The translations under genes were made by a program, and so were the position numbers. This document shows positions 27,344 through 35,663 of a stretch of 48,969 nucleotides of DNA, piece by piece. The stretch is from NCBI RefSeq assembly GCF_020640915.1, contig NZ_JADWDC010000035.1, forward strand, positions 1-48,969, written 5' to 3'. Below the pieces are notes generated by a model, which was given only the letters and a program-made list of their open reading frames with translations, had not been told where the DNA came from and did no database searches. How positions within the stretch are numbered: the stretch's first letter is position 1; each line of letters starts with the position of its first letter. Source of the stretch: Waterburya agarophytonicola KI4. Its GTDB lineage: Bacteria > Cyanobacteriota > Cyanobacteriia > Cyanobacteriales > Xenococcaceae.

Positions 27344-29842
27344 TTGAGTTTGGTGAGAGAAAACAGACAGTTTAGTTGGCAACAAGGGTTAATTATTCTC
27401 GGTTTGATTTGGTTATTCGGGGCGGTGTGCGATCGCTTTTGGTATTCTCTAGATAATTCTGTACCAGCGTGGGATCAGGCTGACTATCTCAATGGTGTCT
27501 TGAATTATGCCGAAGCTTTGCAAACTTCTCAATGGTTGAGTGGGGAATGGTGGCGAAGTTTTTGGTTGCTGTCGAACAAGATACCACCTCTAAATTATAT
27601 TCTCACCGCACCTTTAGTTAATTTATTCGGTACGACTGAAGATGTGGCAACTTTGATTATGTTGTTTTACAGTGCGGTATTGCTGGTTTCTGTCTATGGC
27701 TTGGGTGTAGTCTTGTTTGATGTTAACACTGGCTTGTGGGCAGCAGGGCTATGTCAATTAATTCCTGGTTTATATTATTATCGTTTGGAATTTATTCTGG
27801 ATTATCCCCTGACTACTGCTGTTATTTTTAGTTTTTGGTTGCTTACTCTTTATTTTTTCAATCAAAATAAACTAAATGGCTGGATACTCGGCATTTTATG
27901 GGGAATATCCTTTGGCTTGGCTATGTTGATGAAGCAAACCGCTTTATTCTTTTTATTTTTCCCTTTATTGTGGGTTTTTCTGAGCGTCCTCAAGAAACGT
28001 CAATGGTTGCGTTTGTTGCAGCTAATTAGTTCTTTGCTAGTCGGTATCGCCGTCGCTTTCCCCTGGTATCGTACTAACTGGCTATTGATTCTTACTTCAG
28101 GAAAACGGGCAACGGTTGATTCTGCGATCGCCGAAGGAGATCCTGCCTTAAATACTCTCAATGCTTGGACTTATTATGGCAAAATTTTACCTTACCTGCT
28201 TTCTTGGCACTTGTTAATCATTCCTTCAGTAGGATTATTAATATATCTAATCCGCAAATATATTTATCGACGCAGTAATACCAAGAATTTAATTTATGCA
28301 AACAAAAAAGCCTGGATCTCGATCGCAGTCTTCTTGTTAGGGGGTTATTTTCTTTCTTCCCTGAATATTAATAAGGACGCTCGTTATATTTTACCTCTAC
28401 TACCCGTACTATCCTTAATATTAGCTGTCGGCTTATTATCTTGGCGCGATCGTGGAAGAAAATATATTCTATGGATAACAGCTAGTTTGGGAATTATTTT
28501 GATACTGTTGAATATCTTTCCTGTGGGTGGAGAGGCTATTGCTAGCAAACTCAATCCTCGTACTCAACGCTATCCCTATACTGGGAAATCTTATCCCCAT
28601 CCTGAAGTAATCGCCGAAATCCAAAATATTTCTCCATATTTGAGAACAGTACTGGGAATCCTGCCTTCAACTCTCCAAATAAATCAGCATAACTTTTCTT
28701 TCTACGGCAAGCAAAACAATGCTCGTATTTCTGGTCGTCAAGTAGGAGTTAGAAAATCAGAAATATTACCAGATTCGCGATCGCTAGATTGGTTTATTAC
28801 CAAAACAGGAGAACAAGGATCTATCCCAGAATCTCAACCAGCTATAGTCAAACTAGTTGAACAAGGAAAAGACTTCAAATTGCAAAAAACCTGGCAACTA
28901 CCCGATGATAGCTGGTTAAAACTCTACCATCGCGATCGCCCTGCTGTCGAAGTTGTCCCCATCACCCTATCACCCAGTCTCCCCATCACCCTATCTCCCT
29001 ATCTCCCCATCACCCAGTCTCTCCCAGGCGTACCTATTCCTGTTACCTATCAATGGCAAGGCGATCGCCATACTTTAGAATCTGGTATGGTGTTATTAAC
29101 TTGGGAACACGAAGATAACCCTAATTCTTTTTGGATACACGATCTCGCTATAGGAATGGGTGCATTAAACTTTTCTCATACTGTTGAAGATGGAGAATTT
29201 TTCCAAGTTATAGCACGAACGGCTATGTTACCTCCTGGAAATATACAGCCAGGTAAATATAATTTGCAAGGGGTTTATTTAGATCGCCATACTGGAAACA
29301 CTCAACCCATAGATCTTAGTTCCACCTCAATTATTATCGATCCCCAAGCAGCCCCAATTACCGCGCCAGAATTGGATCTTGTGACTCAATTACGCAATAC
29401 TGCACCGAAGATGGCAGAAAATATTCAAGGATTAGAACCTATTTTTGCCCAAACTGCCCGCATCAATCAATATGATGCCCAACAAGACTATTTAAAACAA
29501 GCAGAATTAAGCTTATCTTATCGGTTAAAACACCAACAGGTTAGCCCCCCGCAACAAAAAGATTGGCTATATGCGATCGCTTTGTCTCAAGTCTTACAGC
29601 AAGACGTAAACGGCGCGATCTCCTCTTTTAAGCAGATTACTAATTTATATCCTCAAAACCCCTATGGATATGCTTATTTAGCCTTTGTGTATCTCTATGA
29701 TTGGCAACCCAGACTTGCCGAAGTCGCACTAAACTCTGCTATCGAAATCAATCCCAATATTCCTGAACTAACAACTCTTCAGGGAGCAGCAGCAGTTATG
29801 CAAGGAAGGTTGATTAAAGCTTGGAAACTGTTTAATTATTAA
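27344..29842 (+). CDS. GT39/ArnT-like membrane glycosyltransferase with C-terminal TPR
   Basis: An 832-residue protein. The first 400 residues hold about ten membrane helices. Helix 1 is followed by PAWDQADYLNG, the Asp-containing loop expected in phospholipid-carrier-dependent transferases of the PMT/ArnT fold. These take sugar from a polyprenyl-phosphate carrier at the outer face. The central hydrophilic part carries a triplet of 8-residue repeats (around residue 540), then a beta-rich domain. The last 120 residues form TPR-like helices (WLYAIALSQVLQQDVNGAI). The start is TTG at 27344. It ends 6 bases before the cyclo-ligase gene. The acceptor is unknown. Confidence 0.82.
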   Translation: MSLVRENRQFSWQQGLIILGLIWLFGAVCDRFWYSLDNSVPAWDQADYLNGVLNYAEALQTSQWLSGEWWRSFWLLSNKIPPLNYILTAPLVNLFGTTEDVATLIMLFYSAVLLVSVYGLGVVLFDVNTGLWAAGLCQLIPGLYYYRLEFILDYPLTTAVIFSFWLLTLYFFNQNKLNGWILGILWGISFGLAMLMKQTALFFLFFPLLWVFLSVLKKRQWLRLLQLISSLLVGIAVAFPWYRTNWLLILTSGKRATVDSAIAEGDPALNTLNAWTYYGKILPYLLSWHLLIIPSVGLLIYLIRKYIYRRSNTKNLIYANKKAWISIAVFLLGGYFLSSLNINKDARYILPLLPVLSLILAVGLLSWRDRGRKYILWITASLGIILILLNIFPVGGEAIASKLNPRTQRYPYTGKSYPHPEVIAEIQNISPYLRTVLGILPSTLQINQHNFSFYGKQNNARISGRQVGVRKSEILPDSRSLDWFITKTGEQGSIPESQPAIVKLVEQGKDFKLQKTWQLPDDSWLKLYHRDRPAVEVVPITLSPSLPITLSPYLPITQSLPGVPIPVTYQWQGDRHTLESGMVLLTWEHEDNPNSFWIHDLAIGMGALNFSHTVEDGEFFQVIARTAMLPPGNIQPGKYNLQGVYLDRHTGNTQPIDLSSTSIIIDPQAAPITAPELDLVTQLRNTAPKMAENIQGLEPIFAQTARINQYDAQQDYLKQAELSLSYRLKHQQVSPPQQKDWLYAIALSQVLQQDVNGAISSFKQITNLYPQNPYGYAYLAFVYLYDWQPRLAEVALNSAIEINPNIPELTTLQGAAAVMQGRLIKAWKLFNY
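28956..29027 (+). repeat. 24-bp in-frame tandem repeat, three copies
   Basis: Three 24-base units begin at 28956, 28980 and 29004, each opening with TCCCCATCACCC and then diverging slightly. They encode PITLSPSL, PITLSPYL and PITQSLPG. The shorter CCC(C)ATC/CCCTATC phasing recalls the heptameric short tandem repeats of cyanobacterial genomes. They are usually intergenic, here inside a coding region and in frame. Confidence 0.85.
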
Positions 29843-29848
29843 TTACTG

Positions 29849-30397
29849 ATGGAAAAAAGTATTCTCAGGAAAAAAATATTAAAACAAAGACAAGAACTCT
29901 CAGAACTAAAATGGCAAACTAAAAGCAATTTAATTTGCGATCGTCTTATAAGTTCGCCTTTATTCTTACAATCGAATACTATTTTTGCTTACTTTAGTTT
30001 TCGTAAAGAAGTAGATCTAAATCCTTTATTTTCTCTTAATAAACAATGGGCTTTTCCTCGTTGCGTTAACAAATCTTTAGTCTGGCATTTATGGCAGCCA
30101 GGAGACTCTTTAATTAAAGATAAATATGGCATTCCAACACCTTTAGAAAGCGCGCCCATAGTAGAGGCTTTATCGGCTGATTTAATTCTCATTCCTACCG
30201 TTGCTTGCGATCGAGAAAAATATCGTTTGGGCTATGGAGGAGGCTTTTACGACCGATTGCTGAGTTCTTCTCAATGCTGTGGTATTACTACTATTGGTGT
30301 CGTTTTTGACTTTGCTTATCTAGATCGACTACCCAGAGATTCGTGGGATATAAAATTAGATTTTGTTTGCACCGAAACTAAATTTTTAAATCCATAA
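29849..30397 (+). CDS. 5-formyltetrahydrofolate cyclo-ligase
   Basis: A 182-residue enzyme that converts 5-formyl-THF to 5,10-methenyl-THF with ATP, returning an inactive folate to one-carbon metabolism. The motif RLGYGGGFYDRLL is diagnostic. The N-terminal basic helix (LRKKILKQRQELSELKW), the SFRKEVDLNPL strand and the end VCTE are as in the family. Length is normal. It starts 6 bases after the glycosyltransferase stop, so it is likely the last gene of that operon. In photorespiring organisms 5-formyl-THF forms as a by-product of the serine hydroxymethyltransferase reaction. Confidence 0.92.
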   Translation: MEKSILRKKILKQRQELSELKWQTKSNLICDRLISSPLFLQSNTIFAYFSFRKEVDLNPLFSLNKQWAFPRCVNKSLVWHLWQPGDSLIKDKYGIPTPLESAPIVEALSADLILIPTVACDREKYRLGYGGGFYDRLLSSSQCCGITTIGVVFDFAYLDRLPRDSWDIKLDFVCTETKFLNP

Positions 30398-30700
30398 AAT
30401 AGCATTCTCAGGGAAGTTTGTTAATAAGGAACTTAATTACTTTATAAACCAAATAACAATAACAAGTAATGAAGATATGTTAAGAGTTATCTAAAATTTA
30501 TTAAGCAATTGTGCTGATCAACTTTTTCATAATAGATAATTTCATTTAAGGTTTGTTAAGTAAATAGAGATAAGCATTTAAAAAAAATAATGCTTTTGCT
30601 AGTCTGTTAAGACAGCAATTAATTCAAATAATATTTAAAGCTTTAATTCCATCATATTTTTTACTAAATAAACATAAAAACCAAGTTTTTCTCAAATCTT
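30398..30700. other. AT-rich intergenic region
   Basis: About 300 very AT-rich bases separating two plus-strand units. There is no tRNA, convincing hairpin or coding frame. Multiple A/T runs would suit promoters, but I cannot single one out. Confidence 0.5.
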
Positions 30701-31018
30701 ATGCAACACTTTCACGACGAATGGATTCAAGAATGGTGCGATCTCAATGGATGGACAGATTTAGTTCGCGAACGCTACAACAGCTATTGGGCTTTTCCTC
30801 CTAACTGTGTTATGCCAGAACCTATTCCCCAAAAAGTGATGAGACTAATCAAAAGCGAAAAAGGTTTAAGCCATAGCGAACAAAAGTTGTCACTAGCCAC
30901 CGTAGCTATAACCGTTCTCGCTTTGGTTTTTACCTGCTTATGGATGTCACCAATGCCATTAATCTTAGCCTTTGGATTTAGTGCGATTAGTTTTGCTAAA
31001 ATGGAATGCGAAATCTAA
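30701..31018 (+). CDS. small cyanobacterial membrane protein
   Basis: A 105-residue protein. The N-terminal half is hydrophilic and Trp/Pro-rich (FHDEWIQEWCDLNGWTDL, SYWAFPPNCVMPEPIP). The C-terminal half has one long or two short hydrophobic helices (about 67-100). I do not recognise a named domain. It is followed by ccmS and three more plus-strand genes and may be part of that group, although the gaps (about 190 bases) leave room for separate promoters. The function is unknown. Confidence 0.6.
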   Translation: MQHFHDEWIQEWCDLNGWTDLVRERYNSYWAFPPNCVMPEPIPQKVMRLIKSEKGLSHSEQKLSLATVAITVLALVFTCLWMSPMPLILAFGFSAISFAKMECEI

Positions 31019-31211
31019 ATTATTCATCAATCTTCAAAAACCTATCAGAGTTCAAAATAACTAGGATAAGTTCAAAATATTTGACTTTAGTTTAGTATCA
31101 GAAGACCATAAATAATATAAATAATAATGTAGCTGAAAATTTGGCAATTATTTTTGAGATAGGGCTGCCAATTGGCTACATTAAAAACTATGTTATATAG
31201 ATATTTAAACT

Positions 31212-31640
31212 ATGTTTGACTTGGGTGGTAATCGACCAGAAATAAAACAACAAAAATGGCGATCTCAATTAGATCGTTTTGTTACAGATCAGCAATTAGA
31301 GCTTGCTGCTTTAGCTTGGGGATTAAAACAAGAGTGGGGGGAAAGCAATGATATTTTGGGCATAGACCTAAAACCCACCCCCCATTTTGTTGCTTGTTCT
31401 TCAGAGGATCTCCAAGCATTAAACAAAAATACTAGAGGACAACTACAGGAAATTTTAGGTATTGTTGATGGCTACGACCCAAAAATCGAAGTTGTAATCA
31501 TCGCAATTGGAGAAGGACAAGTTAAATTAATCAATTTTCAACCAGAATCAACACCATCTGATTGTTTCTCTACAACTGATGGTAATATAGATCGACTAAT
31601 TGCTACTTTAGAAACTGCATTGGCAAACTATATTATTTAA
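31212..31640 (+). CDS. ccmS: beta-carboxysome assembly chaperone CcmS-like
   Basis: A 142-residue soluble protein. KWRSQLDRFVTDQQLELAAL, ILGIDLKPTPHFVAC and LQEILGIVDGYDP closely follow the cyanobacterial protein known as CcmS (Slr1911-like), which has been reported to interact with the shell protein CcmK1 and to assist beta-carboxysome assembly. The call rests on remembered family sequence, not a search. There are no membrane segments. The main ccm operon is not in this window, which is usual for ccmS. The start is ATG. Confidence 0.72.
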   Translation: MFDLGGNRPEIKQQKWRSQLDRFVTDQQLELAALAWGLKQEWGESNDILGIDLKPTPHFVACSSEDLQALNKNTRGQLQEILGIVDGYDPKIEVVIIAIGEGQVKLINFQPESTPSDCFSTTDGNIDRLIATLETALANYII

Positions 31641-31740
31641 TCAAACAACAAGCCATTAAAATGTAGGGTAATATGTTATTTATTCATAAATTAATGGGCA
31701 TATTTGAGATATAAGAATAAAATTTATAATTTTCTTTTAT

Positions 31741-32592
31741 ATGTCTAGCTATAATAGCCAAGCTCAGTTAGTTGTCGCTCCAAATTATTCTTCGATCACT
31801 CTAGCTTTACCCGAAATAAAACTGACACAAAAATTATGGCACAGCCCTATCTGGATATTGAGTAGCTTAGGGTTGTTTATGACTTTAATTAGTTTAGTTG
31901 TTTATGGAAAATGGAAATATAAACAACTGAAAAAGGCTATTCAATACGAACAAACCAAAGTAGCTAGTTTAGAAAAAAGATTAAACACTGCGTTAGGGAC
32001 TATTCGTCAGTGGGAAGAAAATCCTGACTTAATCAACTCTAGGGACTGTAATCTAGACTATATTAGAATGCGAATGCAAGAATCCGTATTCCGCAATGTA
32101 CTGGTCAATCAAGCTAAAGTAAAAGTCAAACAGTTTGTTAGTACTGCCATGCGGATTAACCTGTCTCAGAATGCTGGAGGTGGTATTGCTAGCAAGAATG
32201 GCTTCAATATTAACGAAACATTTGACGTTACTTACAATACAGATAGCCAAGGCAAGAGTATTCGTCGAGTGCTATTTCGCATTCAAGTCAAATTGACTAA
32301 ATTACCGACTCAATCTACTTCTCAAACTATTAATCAAATTGTCGAATGCGTAGAAATGTTTCTTAGTCCGACGGAAAGACGGAGTGAATGGCAATCTGGT
32401 AATTTGAAATCTGACCGACGCAGTGACAACTGGCTACCGACAATTCAAGGACATATTGTTACCATGAGTTGGAATCAAAAAGCCAAACCAACGCCCCTAC
32501 TTTTATTAGAACAACATAGTGGTGATGTCAATGTGAGTTTTCGCACCAAAGTTGCTCGCAAATACCGAACTTTTACCAGTAGAAAGGGATAA
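31741..32592 (+). CDS. conserved cyanobacterial protein with one membrane helix
   Basis: A 283-residue protein. One hydrophobic segment lies near residues 36-55 (WILSSLGLFMTLISLVVYG). It is followed by a basic coiled-coil stretch (KWKYKQLKKAIQYEQTKVA) and a C-terminal domain of about 180 residues with beta-rich regions such as FNINETFDVTYNTD, FRIQVKLTKLPT and FRTKVARKYRTF. I do not recognise a named family. It is probably anchored in the membrane with the domain on the cytoplasmic side, judging by the positive residues after the helix. It lies 57 bases before the holin-type gene. Confidence 0.6.
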   Translation: MSSYNSQAQLVVAPNYSSITLALPEIKLTQKLWHSPIWILSSLGLFMTLISLVVYGKWKYKQLKKAIQYEQTKVASLEKRLNTALGTIRQWEENPDLINSRDCNLDYIRMRMQESVFRNVLVNQAKVKVKQFVSTAMRINLSQNAGGGIASKNGFNINETFDVTYNTDSQGKSIRRVLFRIQVKLTKLPTQSTSQTINQIVECVEMFLSPTERRSEWQSGNLKSDRRSDNWLPTIQGHIVTMSWNQKAKPTPLLLLEQHSGDVNVSFRTKVARKYRTFTSRKG

Positions 32593-32648
32593 CGTAAATT
32601 TACTAATATTAAAGCAAGTGAATTTTCATACTTTTTCAGGTAACTAAA

Positions 32649-33008
32649 ATGTTGCAATTTTTGTTGACATGGTTAGCGACAGCAGTTTCGCTGATTATTA
32701 CTGCCTTTTTTGTCCCAGGCTTTGCTATTGTAAGCTTCTCTTCCGCTATTCTAGGAGCAGCTATATTGGGACTCGTTAATGCAATTGTCAAACCAATACT
32801 AGTTATATTTACTCTTCCTCTGACAATTTTAACTTTCGGTTTATTTTTGTTAGTTGTTAATGCAATTTCTTTAGGTTTGGTTAGTTATTTAACCCCAGGC
32901 TTATTAGTGAGTGGATTTTTCCCTGCATTACTTGGTTCTATTGTATTGACTGTAGTATCTGGGTTTGTCGATCGAATTTTCTTGGCTATTGAATCCCCCA
33001 ATAACTAA
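32649..33008 (+). CDS. phage-holin-family (superfamily IV) 4-TM protein
   Basis: A 119-residue, highly hydrophobic protein with four predicted helices. The motif ILGLVNAIVKPILVIFTLPL is characteristic of the chromosomal holin-superfamily IV proteins. These are widespread in bacteria outside phages and usually have no known link to lysis. No phage gene is nearby. It is convergent with ycf35, with a minus-strand terminator between them. Confidence 0.85.
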   Translation: MLQFLLTWLATAVSLIITAFFVPGFAIVSFSSAILGAAILGLVNAIVKPILVIFTLPLTILTFGLFLLVVNAISLGLVSYLTPGLLVSGFFPALLGSIVLTVVSGFVDRIFLAIESPNN

Positions 33009-33032
33009 TTCAATTTCAGACTATACTGACGC

Positions 33033-33062
33033 AAAAAAGGGTTGACATCAACTAGTCAACCC
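33033..33062 (-). terminator. intrinsic terminator of the ycf35 transcript
   Basis: GGGTTGAC (33039-33046) pairs with GTCAACCC (33055-33062). On the minus strand the stem is followed by six T (A-run at 33033-33038). It lies 45 bases after the ycf35 stop codon. Confidence 0.85.
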
Positions 33063-33106
33063 CAATACTTGGGAACGCGCTTTAACTTAAAATTAAATTC
33101 TTGTTA

Positions 33107-33457
33107 TTACTGAAGAACTAATTTAACGTTGGCATTCTGTAAACCGCGCTGTTTAACTTCAGATAAAGTTTTATTAACAGCATACTTTTGATTGATTGAA
33201 TTGATCAACTCAGTTTGGTTGTGTTTTTTTGCAACACCCCAAAGATCGGCGATCAAGTCAAAAGTACCATCACTATTTTCAGACCAACCCAAATCGTATT
33301 CGCCTTCTAAAGTTGCAACGATATCAGCACGAAGTCTCTGACCGTTATAACCGCGAACATCAGCATTAGTTTGAACATTAATACCAAGATCGCGAAGAGA
33401 ATTCACTAGAATTGCAGAATCGCTGATTTTGGTGCGTAAAGTACTAAAGTGAGACAT
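33107..33457 (-). CDS. ycf35: DUF1257 family protein Ycf35
   Basis: A 116-residue protein. The opening MSHFSTLRTKISD, the segment YNGQRLRADIVATLEGEYDLGW and the end typify Ycf35, conserved in cyanobacteria and red-lineage plastids. Its function is unknown. ATG at 33457 has a strong Shine-Dalgarno GGAGG on the minus strand. It follows ycf46 on the same strand after 143 bases and has its own terminator, so it may be expressed with ycf46 or alone. Confidence 0.88.
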   Translation of the reverse strand: MSHFSTLRTKISDSAILVNSLRDLGINVQTNADVRGYNGQRLRADIVATLEGEYDLGWSENSDGTFDLIADLWGVAKKHNQTELINSINQKYAVNKTLSEVKQRGLQNANVKLVLQ

Positions 33458-33600
33458 AAGATTTCCTCCAGTAGAAGAGAAGTAAACAACAACTTTAAAA
33501 TTAATAACCGTCTTAATTTAGAACGGATTATTTAGAAAACTGCTAGCAATTGCTAGCTCTTACCTTCCGTGAATTATTCTAACTCACAAAAGAAAGCCTG

Positions 33601-35112
33601 TTAAAACTCCAGTCGCTGATATTCAGCAACGGAGGCTGAGGCAGGTCTTGCCCTTTGTCCAGCCCAATCTCTTAAGGCTGTTACCTGCTCAGTCATTGTC
33701 CGAGACAGAGGTAGAGTTGCTTTGATCGCAGCAATAATATCAAGCTGCGTAAACTCCCTGTCTTGAGCAAAAGCATCATACATCGCAGCGATGATTGCTT
33801 GCTCGATCTCTGCCCCAGAAAAACCGTCGGATACTTTGGTTAGTTGTTCTAGATCGAAACGACTAATCTCTGAACGCCGCTTCCCAAGATGTATCCCAAA
33901 AATATCTTGTCTCTCTGCGGAATTGGGTAGATCCACAAAAAATATTTCATCAAATCTTCCTTTTCTTAAAAATTCTCCTGGTAATCTTTCTACACGATTT
34001 GCTGTTGCCATCACAAATACTGGAGATTTTTTTTCTTGCATCCAAGTTAAAAAAGAACCAAATATGCGACCCGAAGTACCGCCATCAGAATCCCCCGAAC
34101 CGCCACCACCAGCAAAGGCTTTATCTAACTCATCAATAAAAAGAATTACTGGGGAGATGGATTCTGCTGTTTTTAGCGCGTTGCGTAGATTTGCTTCAGA
34201 GCGACCCACTGTAGAACCATCGTATACTCTACCCATATCTAACCGAAGCAGAGGTAGACCCCAAAGACGGGATGTAGTTTTGGCGATTAAAGATTTACCG
34301 CATCCAGGAACACCTAAAATCAACATTCCTTTGGGCTGAGGAAGACCATATTCTCTCGCTCTTTCTGTAAAAGCATTAGAACGTTGAGTCAGCCATCGTT
34401 TGAGTTCTTCTAGTCCTCCAACAGAATCAATAGTTTCATCTTCTTCAATGTATTCTAAAATACCATTGCGACGAATCAATTGTTTCTTTTCTGAAAGGAC
34501 TATATTTACCTCCTCTCCAGTTAAGCGACCAGCTTTTACTTGAGCCTTGCGATAAACTTTTTCAGCTTCATCTTTGGTCAATCCTAACGCAGCTTTGAGC
34601 AACTTTTCTCTGGTTTCCGTATCTAAACGCTTTGTTTTACCGATCGCAAGTCTACTAGAAAGAACTTGATTTAACTCTGCGAGGTTGGGCAATGGATAAT
34701 CTAATACTACTACTTCTTTTTCCAGCTCAATCGGCAAAGTCTGTACGGGAGACATCAAGATAATAACTTTATCAGAGCCCTTAAAAGATGCGATCGCATC
34801 TCTCAGCCATCTTGTTATTACTGGACCTTCTATGAATGGATGGAGATCTTTAAATATATAAATACCACCTTCTTTTTGCCTAGTGGTCCATTCTATTGCT
34901 GCTTCTGGGGATACTGTATTGTGCTGGGTTGATTGACGGGGTTGACCATATTCAACCATGCCCCTAGTCACTGTCCAAACAAATACTCGCTTATATTCAG
35001 CATTATCTTTAGCAATTTTTTCGATCGCCTGCTCTGCTCTTTCTTCCTCTGGCGTAATTAAATATATCAAAGGGTATTGAGCTTGTACGAGAATATTTAG
35101 CTCTTCTTTCAT
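33601..35112 (-). CDS. ycf46: AAA+ ATPase Ycf46
   Basis: A 503-residue protein. Numbering from the ATG at 35112, the N-terminal domain of about 230 residues opens with MKEELNILVQAQYPLIYLIT and the C-terminal AAA+ module follows. Walker A is GVPGCGKS (267-274). Walker B is VILFIDELD with Asp327-Glu328. The second region of homology follows in RVERLPGEFLRKGRFDEIF. An in-frame extension of 22 residues upstream is possible, but the family starts here. Ycf46 is conserved in cyanobacteria and many algal plastids; it has been linked to CO2 response and light-related regulation in cyanobacteria, but the mechanism is not settled. The RHH gene ends 72 bases upstream. Confidence 0.9.
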   Translation of the reverse strand: MKEELNILVQAQYPLIYLITPEEERAEQAIEKIAKDNAEYKRVFVWTVTRGMVEYGQPRQSTQHNTVSPEAAIEWTTRQKEGGIYIFKDLHPFIEGPVITRWLRDAIASFKGSDKVIILMSPVQTLPIELEKEVVVLDYPLPNLAELNQVLSSRLAIGKTKRLDTETREKLLKAALGLTKDEAEKVYRKAQVKAGRLTGEEVNIVLSEKKQLIRRNGILEYIEEDETIDSVGGLEELKRWLTQRSNAFTERAREYGLPQPKGMLILGVPGCGKSLIAKTTSRLWGLPLLRLDMGRVYDGSTVGRSEANLRNALKTAESISPVILFIDELDKAFAGGGGSGDSDGGTSGRIFGSFLTWMQEKKSPVFVMATANRVERLPGEFLRKGRFDEIFFVDLPNSAERQDIFGIHLGKRRSEISRFDLEQLTKVSDGFSGAEIEQAIIAAMYDAFAQDREFTQLDIIAAIKATLPLSRTMTEQVTALRDWAGQRARPASASVAEYQRLEF

Positions 35113-35184
35113 AAGTATCGACCCTGCTGAATTATGGACTCTTAACTCTCTGAGATTTTCGAACTCGCCAACTGACAAACTAGT

Positions 35185-35535
35185 TTACAAACAGGATACT
35201 AATTCCTCTTCGTTAGATTCTCCAGATCTTTCTGTTCTGTCGGTCACTTTAAGAGATATCTCATCATCTACTATGGTTTTTGGGTTACTTAGAGACACTA
35301 AATTACCATCTCTTTCCACCACGGCTGCGCTACATTCTGGACAAAAATGCACTTGGTGCGTCTTCCCTTGAATGGATGCCTCGATTTCCTCTACTTTCTC
35401 TGGATACTGCATATAAAAAGAGATTGCTTTTTCGACGAGAACAGACATTGATTCTACATCTACAGCAGCTTTGATTTTTAATCTTCTATGCAGTTCTGGA
35501 GGTATATATAAAGTTATTTTCTGCTTACTTTGCAT
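35185..35535 (-). CDS. ribbon-helix-helix protein with CPEC motif, upstream of ycf46
   Basis: A 116-residue protein. The N-terminus KITLYIPPELHRRLKIKAA with VLVEKAISFYMQ looks like a CopG/MetJ-type ribbon-helix-helix domain, which binds DNA as a dimer. A CPEC motif (FCPECSAAVV, around residue 68) suggests a partial zinc ribbon, and an acidic C-terminal tail ends in ELVSCL. It could be a regulator of the downstream ycf46, or a partner of the ATPase. It is the first gene of the minus-strand unit RHH-ycf46-ycf35. Confidence 0.68.
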   Translation of the reverse strand: MQSKQKITLYIPPELHRRLKIKAAVDVESMSVLVEKAISFYMQYPEKVEEIEASIQGKTHQVHFCPECSAAVVERDGNLVSLSNPKTIVDDEISLKVTDRTERSGESNEEELVSCL

Positions 35536-35663
35536 ATCACTAAATTTAACAATTACCCGGGTATGTATGTAATTTAGCTATTTAGATCTTGTCTGTCAAG
35601 ACAGCATAACGCTATGCCGTCATTATTGTAATATTGCTTAATAAAAAAGAGATGAATCCTAGT

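Noticed and set aside
32649-33008. Holin-family gene as a sign of prophage
   Set aside because: This superfamily IV type is common on bacterial chromosomes, and no phage structural, integrase or lysis gene is nearby.
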